64,000 nt of DNA from Methyloceanibacter caenitepidi (GCF_000828475.1 NZ_AP014648.1:1550001-1614000); one strand, 5' to 3'. Counted from the stretch's first letter, positions 23,565 to 33,010 are shown. Notes: generated by a model from the letters alone, not told the origin. Translations and numbers: made by a program.

Positions 23565-24371
23565 ATGAGCGGTCTGGAGATCATCAACGCGATGCCGGTC
23601 TGGCTGCTTGCCGCCCTTGTCATCGGCGTGAGCGTCGTCTTCTCCGTCGGGCTGCAGCTCCTGGTCCGCCGGCGCTTCGGCGTCAAGTTCCTCTCCTCGA
23701 ACCACGAAGTCGCCGGCTTCAAATATGCGGTGGTCGGCGTCGCCTATGCGGTGCTGCTGGCCTTCGTCGTGGTCGGCGTGTGGCAGGAGTTCGAGGACAC
23801 CAAGCACGCCGTCGATGCGGAGGCCGAGCGCTTCTACAATCTCTACCGCAACAGCTACAACTATCCGGACGCGGACGGCGCGAAGATCCGCGCGGCGCTC
23901 ATGGCCTATGCGGTCGCCGTGCGCGACGACGACTGGCCGCAGATGGAGCTCGGCCGCCACGGCAGCGACAAGGCGTCCAAGGCCTATGCGAAGCTGAGCT
24001 ACACGCTGGGGCAGATCCAGTCCAACGACCTCGCCCTGATGCCGACCATCCTGCACGGCATCGATCTGTTGCAGCAGACGGCGGATTTGCGGCTGGAGCG
24101 GCTCTCGGACGTGGGCGGCCACATGACCCCGGTCATCTGGGGCGTGCTCGTCCTCGGCGGCGTCATCACGCTCGCCTATCCCGCCTTCTTCGCCACGCAG
24201 AAGGTGGGCCCGCAAGTGCTGATGACGGCGGGCCTCGCCATGATCGTCGGCGCGACCTTCTTCCTCGCCATCCACCTGAACTTCCCGTTCTCAGGCCCGG
24301 ACCACATCACCCCGGAACCGATCGACGCGGTCATCAAACGCATGAAGACCGAAGGCCCGGTGGGGGCGTAG
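23565..24371 (+). CDS. DUF4239 (bestrophin-like) membrane protein
   Basis: 268 aa. Membrane segments near 12-30, 50-66, 185-205 and 215-240; the signature NHEVAGFKYAVVGVAYAVLL and ETF/YNLYRNSYNYPD-like region mark DUF4239, annotated as bestrophin-like. Possibly an ion channel; function untested. Preceded closely by palindromic repeats. Confidence 0.8.
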   Translation: MSGLEIINAMPVWLLAALVIGVSVVFSVGLQLLVRRRFGVKFLSSNHEVAGFKYAVVGVAYAVLLAFVVVGVWQEFEDTKHAVDAEAERFYNLYRNSYNYPDADGAKIRAALMAYAVAVRDDDWPQMELGRHGSDKASKAYAKLSYTLGQIQSNDLALMPTILHGIDLLQQTADLRLERLSDVGGHMTPVIWGVLVLGGVITLAYPAFFATQKVGPQVLMTAGLAMIVGATFFLAIHLNFPFSGPDHITPEPIDAVIKRMKTEGPVGA

Positions 24372-24560
24372 GGGGCACCTATTGGTGCATGGTTGGGCAG
24401 TTGAGCGATCCCGCTCAACCGGTCACGGCGCGCAAGCGCTAGAATGCTACTAAGCCAAAATACTTCTCTCTGGTGTGATCTGGCTACACGTCAACGGCCT
24501 ATGACAAAAAACAACCCACCACTAGAATTTATGGTTAACGTTCTAATATAAACTGCTCCC

Positions 24561-25148
24561 ATGCGCGATTCGGACGTACGTGCGGCAGTCCGCAGGAAAC
24601 TCAATCAAAAGCACTGCAGCGATCCGAGTACTCGGATCGTGGAGGAGATGGGCATTTGGTCTGGTGCCGCTCGCATAGATATCGCAGTTATTAATGGTGA
24701 ATTGAGTGGGTTCGAACTCAAGAGCGCGAGCGACACGCTGCATCGGCTCCCTGACCAAGCAAGGCTCTACAGTCAGGTCTTCGATCGAGTCACTCTCGTG
24801 GTGGCCGACTGTCACCTTGATAGGTCATTGAGCACTATCCCCGAGTGGTGGGGTGTTTGCTCGGCTGCACCGATGAAAACCAGTAGTCGGCTGGCGCTCC
24901 GATTGAGACGACGTGCCCGCAGGAACCCCAATGTTGACCCTCTTCAGGTCGCGCGTCTGCTTTGGCGTTCAGAGACTCTGACGCTCTTGGAGCGTTACGG
25001 TCTCGACAAGGGGATTCGCAACAAGACCGTCGAGGTCCTCGCCTCAAAGGCGGCCGACAGCTTGCCGAAACGGCTGCTATGCTTGGAAGTCCGAAAAGCT
25101 CTGAAGACCCGCCAAGACTGGTTAGGGCAGCCGATCTGTAACGAGTGA
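24561..25148 (+). CDS. sce7726-family putative nuclease
   Basis: 195 aa. The core RIDIAVINGELSGFELKSAS carries D...ExK, followed by DQARLYSQVFDRVTLVV with the QxxxY of PD-(D/E)XK enzymes; the total fits sce7726 proteins. The gene lies in an AT-richer segment, with no ribosome site near the ATG. It converges with and overlaps by 27 bp the beta-family gene. sce7726 genes are usually paired with a second specific partner, so the pair is a plausible defence module. Confidence 0.75.
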   Translation: MRDSDVRAAVRRKLNQKHCSDPSTRIVEEMGIWSGAARIDIAVINGELSGFELKSASDTLHRLPDQARLYSQVFDRVTLVVADCHLDRSLSTIPEWWGVCSAAPMKTSSRLALRLRRRARRNPNVDPLQVARLLWRSETLTLLERYGLDKGIRNKTVEVLASKAADSLPKRLLCLEVRKALKTRQDWLGQPICNE

Positions 25149-26117
25149 AATGTGACGGTTCATTCCGATTGAGACCCAAGTCGTTCGGTTTCCAGAGCGT
25201 GTTTTGCCGGAGGCAATTTCCTTGATCCGGTCGTCAGCCCAACAATTAGGAAGCGCATCAAACTGAGGGTCACGCGACAGAGTTTGCGCATGCTGGCGGT
25301 ACTGATCAGCCATCGGTTTCCCGTTGCGACCGCTGGTGGGGCGTCCCTTCAGAATTATCCAACACTCATCGACCGTATAGCGGACGCTGACCGTAGCCTT
25401 GGCCATCGCGAATCCTGGTGGTTCCTCCATGCTTGGATGAACTTGGCCCGTGTCACCAAAGTTCAGCTCGAAAGGAAGGGCAGGTGCAACTGCCTGCCAA
25501 AGTGTCCACTCTCGTCTTGGTACGTTGGTTCGGCCACTTGGTAGGCCGCTATAGTTTTTAGGGGCCGAGGAGGCCACAAGCGTTACAGTGCGCCATTCTG
25601 GCGTCTTGCCCAAATTGGTCTGAATGGCGTTTGCGACGAAAGGGTGGAACATTTCGGACTCGTAACCCGCGATATCGCCCAGAGTGATAACGAGATCAAT
25701 GTCCTTCGTATTCCAACCCTGGTTTGAGCACCAAGCGGCTATGACCCCTAGATCATTGAGCTTCGCCTTCAGCGTGAGGCTGTCAGAGTATTTTCCCAAG
25801 GCAGTGTTTACCGCCTTCAGATACGTGGTGTCGGCTCTTACAGACACAGATGGCGAAACTTCTACGCCAGCTTTGCCAAGCGCCTTAAACATGTCTGAGA
25901 AGTTGGTGGCACTTCCGGTCAGAGTGGTTGTTAGACGACCATCGAGAGCCAATGGCAGTCCCGCCCACGCCGGACCTACCGTCGACGCAAATGATGCTGG
26001 TGGGGACTCCATCACGACGCAGATTGGAAATGTACGGGCCTTTGAGGAGCTTGCCAGGTGCTTCAGTGCGGCAGCCTCTCCAGCCTTGCTTCGCATCACT
26101 GGACGATAAACATACAT
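25122..26117 (-). CDS. Beta-family (T4 beta-protein-like) protein
   Basis: 331 aa starting MYVYRPVMRSKAGEAAAL, the usual N-terminus of the beta-protein family (PF14350), which has a TIM-barrel-like pattern: strand-helix repeats with FPICVVMESP, DIDLVITLGDI and WRTVTLVASSAPKNYSGLPS. The C-terminal DQYRQHAQTLSRDPQFDALP-NCWADDRI is also typical. Named after a T4 immunity-related protein; it is known next to sce7726 genes. A TTG three codons earlier is a possible start. Confidence 0.7.
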   Translation of the reverse strand: MYVYRPVMRSKAGEAAALKHLASSSKARTFPICVVMESPPASFASTVGPAWAGLPLALDGRLTTTLTGSATNFSDMFKALGKAGVEVSPSVSVRADTTYLKAVNTALGKYSDSLTLKAKLNDLGVIAAWCSNQGWNTKDIDLVITLGDIAGYESEMFHPFVANAIQTNLGKTPEWRTVTLVASSAPKNYSGLPSGRTNVPRREWTLWQAVAPALPFELNFGDTGQVHPSMEEPPGFAMAKATVSVRYTVDECWIILKGRPTSGRNGKPMADQYRQHAQTLSRDPQFDALPNCWADDRIKEIASGKTRSGNRTTWVSIGMNRHISLVTDRLP

Positions 26118-26809
26118 CTGAAACAATCTCAGGTTGTTATAAAGGTGCCATCAATAGTTTAATCCTGTGTAACTTTCAACCGTTATAGTGTTTCTGTTTC
26201 GACCTTCGGAGAAACCTTATCCCCCTCCCCAAAACCTGCCGTAGACTGCCTCCCATCCCTCGTTCGTGAGGACGCGAGCTGCAGACCGTCTGCTCTCGGG
26301 GCGGGGGATGCGGCGCCCGAGGTGGCGCGGTACGGATGGGCCCGATGAGAATGAGCAAGCCTGGACAACCGCGTCGCGGCTAACGGACCAGCCCCGGGGG
26401 TCTCTAATCCGCCCGCCTGCGCTGTAACGCGTGGGCCGTCGGGTGAGGCGTGTGCTTCTTCGCATGCGCCTGTGCCACTGGAGATAAGCGCGCGGTATGA
26501 GGCTCTAAAACATCGCCGCGGCGTCGAGGGTCGCTTCGCGATAAGCGATGCGCATTCGATACGCCATGCGGGGCGCCGGAAGGCTGCCCACACTAAAAAA
26601 CGGACGGCGGCCGACCAGCGCCCCGCAAGTCCTCACTGCGTGAGGGCTGTTGTTTTGAGACGTAGGGAGGTTATGGCCAGCTCGGCGTGTTTCCACGCGC
26701 CGGGATGCTTTCGCGCGCCTGCGCTTCTCTTATTTGCGCTACCGGCCTAGCGGCCTACTTAAGCGGGTTTTTCACTGCGCTACCGCGCTTCGCGCTACTT
26801 GAGCGCGAT
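26118..26809. other. Intergenic region without a convincing gene
   Basis: Short frames on both strands have poor codon use and no ribosome sites. A hairpin GTTTC...GAAAC lies near 26196-26215 and several GC-rich inverted repeats follow. The right end carries two palindromic elements. A structured RNA cannot be excluded, but none of the known ones (RNase P, tmRNA, SRP, 6S) could be recognised. Confidence 0.45.
26736..26806 (-). repeat. Two palindromic elements in reverse orientation
   Basis: 26777-26806: outer GCGCT/AGCGC, CAAGTA, inner GCGC-GAA-GCGC, GGT. 26736-26765: left arm imperfect (CCGCT), TAAGTA variant, inner GGCCGCTAGGCC. They lie directly downstream of the minus-strand GNAT gene. 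Confidence 0.8.
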
Positions 26810-27550
26810 TTACAAATCCCCTTCGGATACCATCAGCGCGGCGTCGTTGGGGTCGCGGTGCACATGCAGGTTGAGGCTGTGGGCGAGCTGGAGCATGGGG
26901 CCGTTCTCAGAATGGATCGTGCCCCAGATATGGGTGTAGCCCATCTCGCGCGCGGCTTCGAACACGAGCTCCAGCGCCTTGTGGGCGAGGCCGAGCCCTT
27001 CGGCTTCCGGGCGGAGCGTCACGGAGTACTCCGCCGTCTTGCCGTCCTTGTCGCCGGTGATGCGCGCGCCCCCTAAGATCTCGCCTTCGAGCGGCCCGTC
27101 GCCTTCCAGGACGATGCAGAGGTCGCGCTCGGGGTCGGGCGTGCAGAATTCGCGCGCCATGTCCTCGCTGAGGTGGGGCAGGTGATGGAGCACGCGGAAC
27201 CAGCGGCCCCGGTCCGTCATGGCGTCGTAGCAGCGGATGAGCGCGCCGGCGTCCGTCTCGTCGATGGGGCGGGCCAGATGAGCGTGGCCGTCCTTGCCGG
27301 CGATGGTCACCTTGCGGCGGAGGAGCTTCTCGCGCAGGGGCGAGAAGGGCCGCGCCGAGGTCAGCGTCGAGACCTTGTTGATGGGCGCCGAGGCGGCAGG
27401 GGCCGCATTGACGGCGGCCGTCTTGTTCGCCGCCGCCGCGATGGCTGCCGCGGGGCCCGTGCCGAGCTCGTGGCTCATCCGGATAGGCTGGCCGGTCTGC
27501 CCGGCTTGGCCGTTTCGGTGGGCTTGGATGTTAGGGTGGGCTTGGCCCAT
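26810..27550 (-). CDS. GNAT-family N-acetyltransferase
   Basis: 246 aa starting MGQAHPNIQAHRNGQ; the open frame extends 69 codons further, but that part lacks similarity and lies in repeat-rich sequence. Residues about 1-85 are Ala/Gly-rich and disordered. The acetyltransferase core follows: LARPIDETDAGALIRCYDAM, then EYSVTLRPEAEGLGLAHKAL (the Q/RxxGxG/A acetyl-CoA loop is degenerate as PEAEGLGLA) and HSENGPMLQLAHSLNLHV. It resembles the GNAT part of Pat-type protein acetyltransferases. Substrate unknown. Confidence 0.75.
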   Translation of the reverse strand: MGQAHPNIQAHRNGQAGQTGQPIRMSHELGTGPAAAIAAAANKTAAVNAAPAASAPINKVSTLTSARPFSPLREKLLRRKVTIAGKDGHAHLARPIDETDAGALIRCYDAMTDRGRWFRVLHHLPHLSEDMAREFCTPDPERDLCIVLEGDGPLEGEILGGARITGDKDGKTAEYSVTLRPEAEGLGLAHKALELVFEAAREMGYTHIWGTIHSENGPMLQLAHSLNLHVHRDPNDAALMVSEGDL

Positions 27551-28072
27551 AGAATTCACGTCCGGTCTAGTTGCTCTCAAAAAGCCTCTCGCGAGGCTCG
27601 GCCTCCTGCGAGGCCCTCTGGCCGACCTTGACGTTGCTCCCTTTCGGTTTGCCGCCGATTCGCTCGGCTGTTGCTCTTGGAGATAGGCGTAGCTTGGGCA
27701 AAAGCCATGGCCGGATGGTGAAGTTTTTGCGGCGCAACAAGCGGCTTTTCGTCTCACGCCCTAGGTGCCCGACGCCTGGTTCGGCGCTGAATCCGCGCTC
27801 AAGTAAGCCGCTAGGCCTCAAGTAGCGAAGCGGTAGGCCAACAAAGAAGGCGGTAGGGCAACGACCACGCCCTCAAGCAGCCGCTAGGCGGTAGGGCAAC
27901 GAACCCGCCCTCAAGCAGCCGCTAGGCGGTAGGGCAACGAACCCGCCCTCAAGCAGCCGCTAGGCGGTAGGGCAACGAACCCGCCCTCAAGCAGCCGCTA
28001 GGCGGTAGGGCAACGAAAATGTGAGGCATCGGCCCGGATGCGGACACGGAGTTGCGTGATAAGGTCCGCGTC
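27551..28072. other. Intergenic region dominated by palindromic elements
   Basis: No gene beyond weak frames to 27790. From 27794 to 28011 the sequence is partial and complete copies of the palindromic element, ending 60 bp before the cyclase start codon. Confidence 0.65.
27794..28011 (+). repeat. Tandem array of the palindromic element (38-bp period)
   Basis: Four identical hairpins at 27869-27897, 27907-27935, 27945-27973 and 27983-28011, each GCCCTCAAGCAGCCGC then TAGGCGGTAGGGC, joined by a 9-nt linker AACGAACCC. Diverged or partial copies precede them at 27794, 27816-27837 and 27848. Confidence 0.9.
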
Positions 28073-29368
28073 ATGACGGATACATTGATTCATCATCTCA
28101 AGGATGCGCCGCCGCCCCCGCTGGGGCCGTCAGACACGGAGGCGTGCGTCTCCGGGCAGATCGCCGATGCGATCATCGCCTCGGGGCTCACCGATCGCCC
28201 GATCGGCGACCTGATCCAGACGGTCATGGACCGGCTGACCCAGGCCGGCGTGCCTTTGGCGCGGATGATGGTCGGCTTTCGTATCCTGCATCCGCTTTTC
28301 GACGGCATGACGATCGCCTGGACGGCTGAGAAGGGCGTGGAGGTGGAGTACTTCCAGGCCCTCACGGAGGACAATCCGGATTTCACGCTGAGCCCGTTCT
28401 ACTGGATGATCAAGGGTCAGGTGGCGGAGCTGCCGCTGCGGCTCGACCGGGATGCGATGGTCGACAAGTTCCCCCTGCTGCAGCGCCTGCGCGATCAGGG
28501 TTTCACGGGCTATTACGCGCGCGTGGTCTCCTTCGGGGACGGGCCCATGCAGGTCGGCACCACGGACGGGCTGGCGCTGTCCTGGTCGACGAAATCGCCT
28601 GCGGGGTTCTCGGAGCGGGATATCTGCATCATGCAGCAGATCCTGGCGCCCCTCTCTTTGGCTTTGCGGGTGATGATCAAGGATCAGATCGCGAAGAACA
28701 CGCTCAACGCGTTCCATGGGCCGCTTGTGGGCGAGCGTATCCTGTCCGGTACGGTCAAGCGCGGCGACGGCGAGCGGCTCGCGGCGGCGCTGTGGTACAG
28801 CGACTTGCGCAACTCGACGGGGCTTGCGGACCAGCTCTCCGTGGAAGGCTTTCTCGAATTGCTGAACGTCTATTTCGACTGCGCGGCCGGCGCCGTGATC
28901 GAGGAGGGCGGTCAGGTGCTCGATATCGTGGGCGACGCGATCCTCGCGTTCTTCCCGGCCGACGGTGCCGGCGAAGAGGCGGCGGCCACGTCCGCCTTGC
29001 GGGCGGCGCTCAAGGCGCAGGAGCGGCTGGCCGATGCCAAGGCGCAAGATTGCAAATGCGCCGTCGAGATCAATTTCGGCGTGGGCGTTCATTTCGGCGA
29101 GGTGGTGTTCGGCAATGCGGGCACGCGCGAGCGCCTGAAATTCGGCGTGATCGGCCGCGCCGTGAACGAGGTCGCCCGGACCCAGGACATGTCGAAGCTG
29201 CTGGGCCAGCCCATCGTGGCGACGGACCAGGTGGTCAGCCGCGCGCGGCCCGAAGCGGGCCTTCGGCTGAACGATATGGGCCTGCACGATTTGCGGGGAA
29301 TTCCGGTGGCGAAACGTCTCTGGGCCCTGCGGCACAATGCCGATATTGCGCCCGCTAACGGCCAGTAA
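28073..29368 (+). CDS. Class III adenylate/guanylate cyclase
   Basis: 431 aa starting MTDTLIHHLKD. N-terminal regulatory region (about 1-215), then the cyclase homology domain: ALWYSDLRNSTGLADQLS with the first metal Asp, LDIVGDAILAFFP with the second, and GVGVHFGEVVFGNAGTRERL, FGVIGRAVNEVARTQ for substrate and catalysis. It makes a cyclic nucleotide, most likely cAMP, but specificity residues cannot be fixed by eye. Soluble; no membrane segment. Confidence 0.9.
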   Translation: MTDTLIHHLKDAPPPPLGPSDTEACVSGQIADAIIASGLTDRPIGDLIQTVMDRLTQAGVPLARMMVGFRILHPLFDGMTIAWTAEKGVEVEYFQALTEDNPDFTLSPFYWMIKGQVAELPLRLDRDAMVDKFPLLQRLRDQGFTGYYARVVSFGDGPMQVGTTDGLALSWSTKSPAGFSERDICIMQQILAPLSLALRVMIKDQIAKNTLNAFHGPLVGERILSGTVKRGDGERLAAALWYSDLRNSTGLADQLSVEGFLELLNVYFDCAAGAVIEEGGQVLDIVGDAILAFFPADGAGEEAAATSALRAALKAQERLADAKAQDCKCAVEINFGVGVHFGEVVFGNAGTRERLKFGVIGRAVNEVARTQDMSKLLGQPIVATDQVVSRARPEAGLRLNDMGLHDLRGIPVAKRLWALRHNADIAPANGQ

Positions 29369-29546
29369 ATGTGGATTTTTTGGTTGAACTGTCATAATTG
29401 ACGGGTAGAAAATCGCAGTTTCGCGCGGATGTTGCGTTGCAACACCCCGGCTCTTGCTCTATATGCACAGGCAAGAGCAATGGGCCCCGATGAGGGCCCG
29501 CTTGGGATTCGTACTGGAATCTTGGGGCGGACAATTGTTCCTGACC

Positions 29547-29891
29547 ATGCTGAAGACAAAGCTGCACCGGGCCACGGTGACCGGCGCTGACATGCATTAT
29601 GAGGGCTCGATCGGGATCGATCGGGACCTTCTCGATGCGTCCGGAATATTGCCCCATGAGCAGGTCGATGTGCTGAACATCAACACCGGCGCGCGCTTTA
29701 CGACCTATGCGATCGAGGCGCCGCGCGGGTCGGCAGAGATCGCCGTGAACGGCGCCGCGGCACGTCTCGTCCAGAAGGGCGACAAGGTCATCATCGTTGC
29801 GTATTGCCAGCTCCCGGCAGAGCAAGCCCGCAACTACCACCCCAGCGTGGTCCTGCTCGGCGAAGACAACGAGATCGTCTCGAAGTCTTAG
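29547..29891 (+). CDS. panD: Aspartate 1-decarboxylase (PanD)
   Basis: 114 aa. The autocleavage site is in [10 protein letters not shown] (Gly-Ser; Ser becomes the pyruvoyl group), TTYAI carries the catalytic Tyr, and [12 protein letters not shown] and [13 protein letters not shown] complete the family pattern. Makes beta-alanine for pantothenate and CoA. An in-frame start 31 codons upstream exists, but conserved sequence begins at [11 protein letters not shown]. Confidence 0.95.
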   Translation: MLKTKLHRATVTGADMHYEGSIGIDRDLLDASGILPHEQVDVLNINTGARFTTYAIEAPRGSAEIAVNGAAARLVQKGDKVIIVAYCQLPAEQARNYHPSVVLLGEDNEIVSKS

Positions 29892-29913
29892 AGAGCGTTG
29901 CGCGCGAGCACAC

Positions 29914-31998
29914 CTACAACCCGAACGGAAACGTCTCATCAGGCCCATGAGGATGGGCTTGCGGCCTTGCGTCGACCGCCTGCGTCTCGGTGAACCAGAT
30001 CCACGCGTCGAACTGCTTCGATAGTTCCGCCTGGAAGTAGTGAGACAGCAGTTCCGTTTCCGGCCGGTAGATGACGCCGATGGCCCGTTCCAGCATGGGC
30101 TCGGCAAGCGCTTCGCGGATGCTGTCCTTCTGTCCCCCTCCCGTCTCCAGGAAGAAGGCCTCGATGCCGGCATCGCGCGAGCGTCCCTCGTAGGAGTCGT
30201 TGCGGGCCGGGCGAACGCGTTTGATCTCCATGGGCTCGTCCCAATTGGAGGCGGCGGCGACCGTTCCGCGATCCGTGCCGAAACCGATGAGTGCGCAATC
30301 CTCGCCGAAACGTGCGCGCGTCAATTGCCCGATGTTCAGTTCGCCGCGCACCTGGCCCATCTCGGTGAAGACCGCATCGCCGATATGCGAGTTGTGCGCC
30401 CAGACAACGGCCTTCGCGTCGGGCCCGCGGTGCTTCAGAAGGCGCTCCAGCGTGTCGAACATGTGCTGGTCCCGCAAGTTCCAGGACTGAGCGGCGCCGT
30501 AATACATGATGCGGTAATACTGCTCGGCCGCTACGACGATGCGGGCATTCTGCTCCGCGTTGAAAAAAGCGCTGCCGTCGCGGGCCAGATACCCCAAACG
30601 CTTCCGCAACAGATCGACCAGGGCCTGGGTGACGGGTCTCTCGCAAAGCGCATAGCCCTGCGACAAAGCCATGCGGCCATAGCGGGCCGGGTCCGATCGG
30701 AACGGGGCCAGGCAGCCATAGCGCTCGCGGGCGATGCGGGCGGTCTGAGGATCGACGTTGTCCAGGTAGTTGAGCACCACGCCGATCGAGGTCGCCAGGC
30801 TGTAGACGTCGAGCCCGTAAAACCCTGCGCGCCTGTCGGGATCGGCGACGCTTTCGTTGATGGCTTTTAGCCGCTGGAGGAAGGCGTTGACCTGACCGTT
30901 ACGCCACATCCAGTCGGGGAAGCGAGTGAAAGCACTGGCGGGAACTTCCGGCCGGGGACGGCCCCGCACGAAGGCGTCGTAGACCGCAGCGTCCGGCCAG
31001 TCGGCCTCTACTGCGACGATAGTGAACCCGTGTTTTGCGACAAGCATCTCGGTGATGCGTGCGCGCGCATCGTAAAACTCGGCGGTGCCGTGCGTTGCCT
31101 CGCCGAGAAGGACCACGCGCCGGTCCGCGAAGCGCTCCGCCAGTGCAGTCAGTTCTGTGAGGTCGCCGAACGGCTCCGCAGCGCCGGCGATCAAGTGACT
31201 GAGGTCGGCGCGCGGGCCCCGTGCCTGTGGCGCGGGCGTCAGCAGCCCATTGGCGAAGCCCGAGGTTTCGGAATCGATTTGGGTTTCCGTCTTGGCTTGG
31301 CGCGGTGCCTCCCAGCCTTCTTCGCCGATAAGGGGAACGAAGGTTACGCCGCCATGGTCTTCCTGTTCGAAGGTATCCTGTCCCGTACGGCGAACGCGCA
31401 CGAGAGTCTGGTAGAGATCCCGGCCCACGGGGATGACGAGACGTCCGCCAATCGCGAGTTGCCGCTTCAACGCGTCCGGAACTTTCGGACCGCCTGCCGA
31501 CACGATGATGGCGTCGAAAGGCGCCTGTTGCGGCCAGCCCTTCGTGCCGTCGCCGCAGATGATCTCGACATTGTCGTAGCCGAGCCGGGCCTCCCTCTCG
31601 CGCGCCAGGTCGGCAAGCTCCTCGTGTCGCTCGACGGCGTAAACGGACGACGCTATGCGGCTCATCACGGCGGCGGCGTAGCCGGACCCGGCACCGACCT
31701 CGAGCACGGTGTCGCCCGGCCTGATCTCGGCCAACTCGATCATGCGGGCGACGATAAAGGGCTGCGAAATGGTCTGTCCCGCCGCGATCGGCAGGGCAGA
31801 GTCCTCATAGGCGAACTCGGAGAGGGGCTGCGACACGAAGGCTTCGCGCGGCACCTGCGCCATTGCCGCGAGCACATGGGCATCGCTAATCCCGCGTGCC
31901 TCGAGATGGCGCGTGACCATTATCGCCCGGTCGTGGGCGTGCGGGTCTTGGGCATGACTGTCTTCCACGCCCGGGGAGTCTCCGAGTGGCGACATCAT
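29914..31998 (-). CDS. Fusion of L-isoaspartyl O-methyltransferase and erythromycin esterase-like domain
   Basis: 694 aa. Residues about 20-225 are a PCMT: AGQTISQPFIVARMIEL, DTVLEVGAGSGYAAAVMSRI (SAM site) and FDAIIVSAGGPKVPDAL. After a linker, residues about 265-680 match the erythromycin esterase/EreA-like family: VVLLGEATHGTAEFYDARAR, FTIVAVEADWPDA, AVVWAHNSHIGDA with the family Glu and His residues. PCMT repairs isoaspartyl damage; the esterase-like part is a hydrolase of unknown substrate. Both families are usually separate proteins. Confidence 0.9.
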   Translation of the reverse strand: MMSPLGDSPGVEDSHAQDPHAHDRAIMVTRHLEARGISDAHVLAAMAQVPREAFVSQPLSEFAYEDSALPIAAGQTISQPFIVARMIELAEIRPGDTVLEVGAGSGYAAAVMSRIASSVYAVERHEELADLAREREARLGYDNVEIICGDGTKGWPQQAPFDAIIVSAGGPKVPDALKRQLAIGGRLVIPVGRDLYQTLVRVRRTGQDTFEQEDHGGVTFVPLIGEEGWEAPRQAKTETQIDSETSGFANGLLTPAPQARGPRADLSHLIAGAAEPFGDLTELTALAERFADRRVVLLGEATHGTAEFYDARARITEMLVAKHGFTIVAVEADWPDAAVYDAFVRGRPRPEVPASAFTRFPDWMWRNGQVNAFLQRLKAINESVADPDRRAGFYGLDVYSLATSIGVVLNYLDNVDPQTARIARERYGCLAPFRSDPARYGRMALSQGYALCERPVTQALVDLLRKRLGYLARDGSAFFNAEQNARIVVAAEQYYRIMYYGAAQSWNLRDQHMFDTLERLLKHRGPDAKAVVWAHNSHIGDAVFTEMGQVRGELNIGQLTRARFGEDCALIGFGTDRGTVAAASNWDEPMEIKRVRPARNDSYEGRSRDAGIEAFFLETGGGQKDSIREALAEPMLERAIGVIYRPETELLSHYFQAELSKQFDAWIWFTETQAVDARPQAHPHGPDETFPFGL

Positions 31999-32116
31999 GA
32001 TCGAAGATTACACGATGTCGCGACCGCCGACCTTGATTCTGATCAGGGGACGGCGCGTTTTGGAGGGGGTCCGAAACCGACCGAGACGCGCCGTTGCCCG
32101 GTATGTCAAATGAGCC

Positions 32117-32836
32117 TTACCTAAGCTCCCAAGTGACCTGGACTTTCGCTTCGACCGACATCGTGCCGCCCTCGACGGGGACCTGCTTCGCTTCGGCCAT
32201 CATTGGGGCCGCATCCGCCATGGCGCGATAGGGGCGGGGCGTATAATCGCCGTTCTCGGCGATCTTGACGACCGGGCCGAGTTCGACGCCGGCCGCTTCC
32301 GCATAGAGCTTGGCGTTGTCGGTCGCATTTTGCATGGCCAGTTTCCGGGCTTCGTCCTTCATCTTCTCCGGTTCAGCAATTCCAAAGCTGATTGAGTTGA
32401 TCTCATTCGCGCCCGCTTGGACCACCTTGTCGAGGACATCGCCGAGCTTGTCGGTGTCGCGCACGGTGATGTTCACGTTGTTGCTGACCCGGTACCCGGT
32501 GATGAACGCGGCCTGCTCGTCTTTTTTCCGTTCGTAGATCGGGGACACGGAGAAGTCCGTCGTTTGGATGTCCTTCGCCTCGATGCCGGCCTCCTTGAGC
32601 GTGTCGACCACCTTGGTCATCGCGTCGGTGTTCTTGGACAGCGCGTCCTGCGCGGTCTGCCCCTCGGAGGTCACGCCGGTCGAGATGCTCGCCATGTCCG
32701 GCGCGGCCTTCACGGTGCCGGAAGCGGACAGCGAGATGACCCGCTTGCCGCTTGCCGCGGACGCGGAAAACGGGAGCGCTGCGGCAAGCACGGCGAGGGC
32801 GGGGACAAGCAGCCGAAGTGGACGGGTGTAGGTCAT
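32117..32836 (-). CDS. SIMPL-domain (DUF541) periplasmic protein
   Basis: 239 aa. Signal peptide MTYTRPLRLLVPALAVLAAA ending at ASA. The SIMPL pattern is clear: ISLSASGTVKAAPDMASIST at the start, VSNNVNITVRDTDKLGDVLD in the middle and ARKLAMQNATDNAKLYAEAA near the end. Family members (YggE-like) are linked to oxidative or envelope stress; exact role unknown. Confidence 0.9.
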   Translation of the reverse strand: MTYTRPLRLLVPALAVLAAALPFSASAASGKRVISLSASGTVKAAPDMASISTGVTSEGQTAQDALSKNTDAMTKVVDTLKEAGIEAKDIQTTDFSVSPIYERKKDEQAAFITGYRVSNNVNITVRDTDKLGDVLDKVVQAGANEINSISFGIAEPEKMKDEARKLAMQNATDNAKLYAEAAGVELGPVVKIAENGDYTPRPYRAMADAAPMMAEAKQVPVEGGTMSVEAKVQVTWELR

Positions 32837-33010
32837 CGATAGGCTCCAGAGATTGCGGGTTGGTCCTTGAGTTTGGGCGCCATAAGGAATCTGCTATGAG
32901 GCGGAATTGTGAGGTTGGGCAGAACGCTCTACAAGGCCAGCCTCTGTCGCGCACGAATCGTTACGCGCGGCGTGTGACGTTCGGATTATCATCCGTCTCT
33001 CGCATATAGG

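Noticed and set aside
26183-26593. 136-codon minus-strand ORF
   Set aside because: Arg/Ala/Pro-rich, no ribosome site, several overlapping frames of equal quality; treated as non-coding.
27869-28011. CRISPR array
   Set aside because: Repeats are regular, but the spacers are identical 9-nt linkers; no cas genes nearby.
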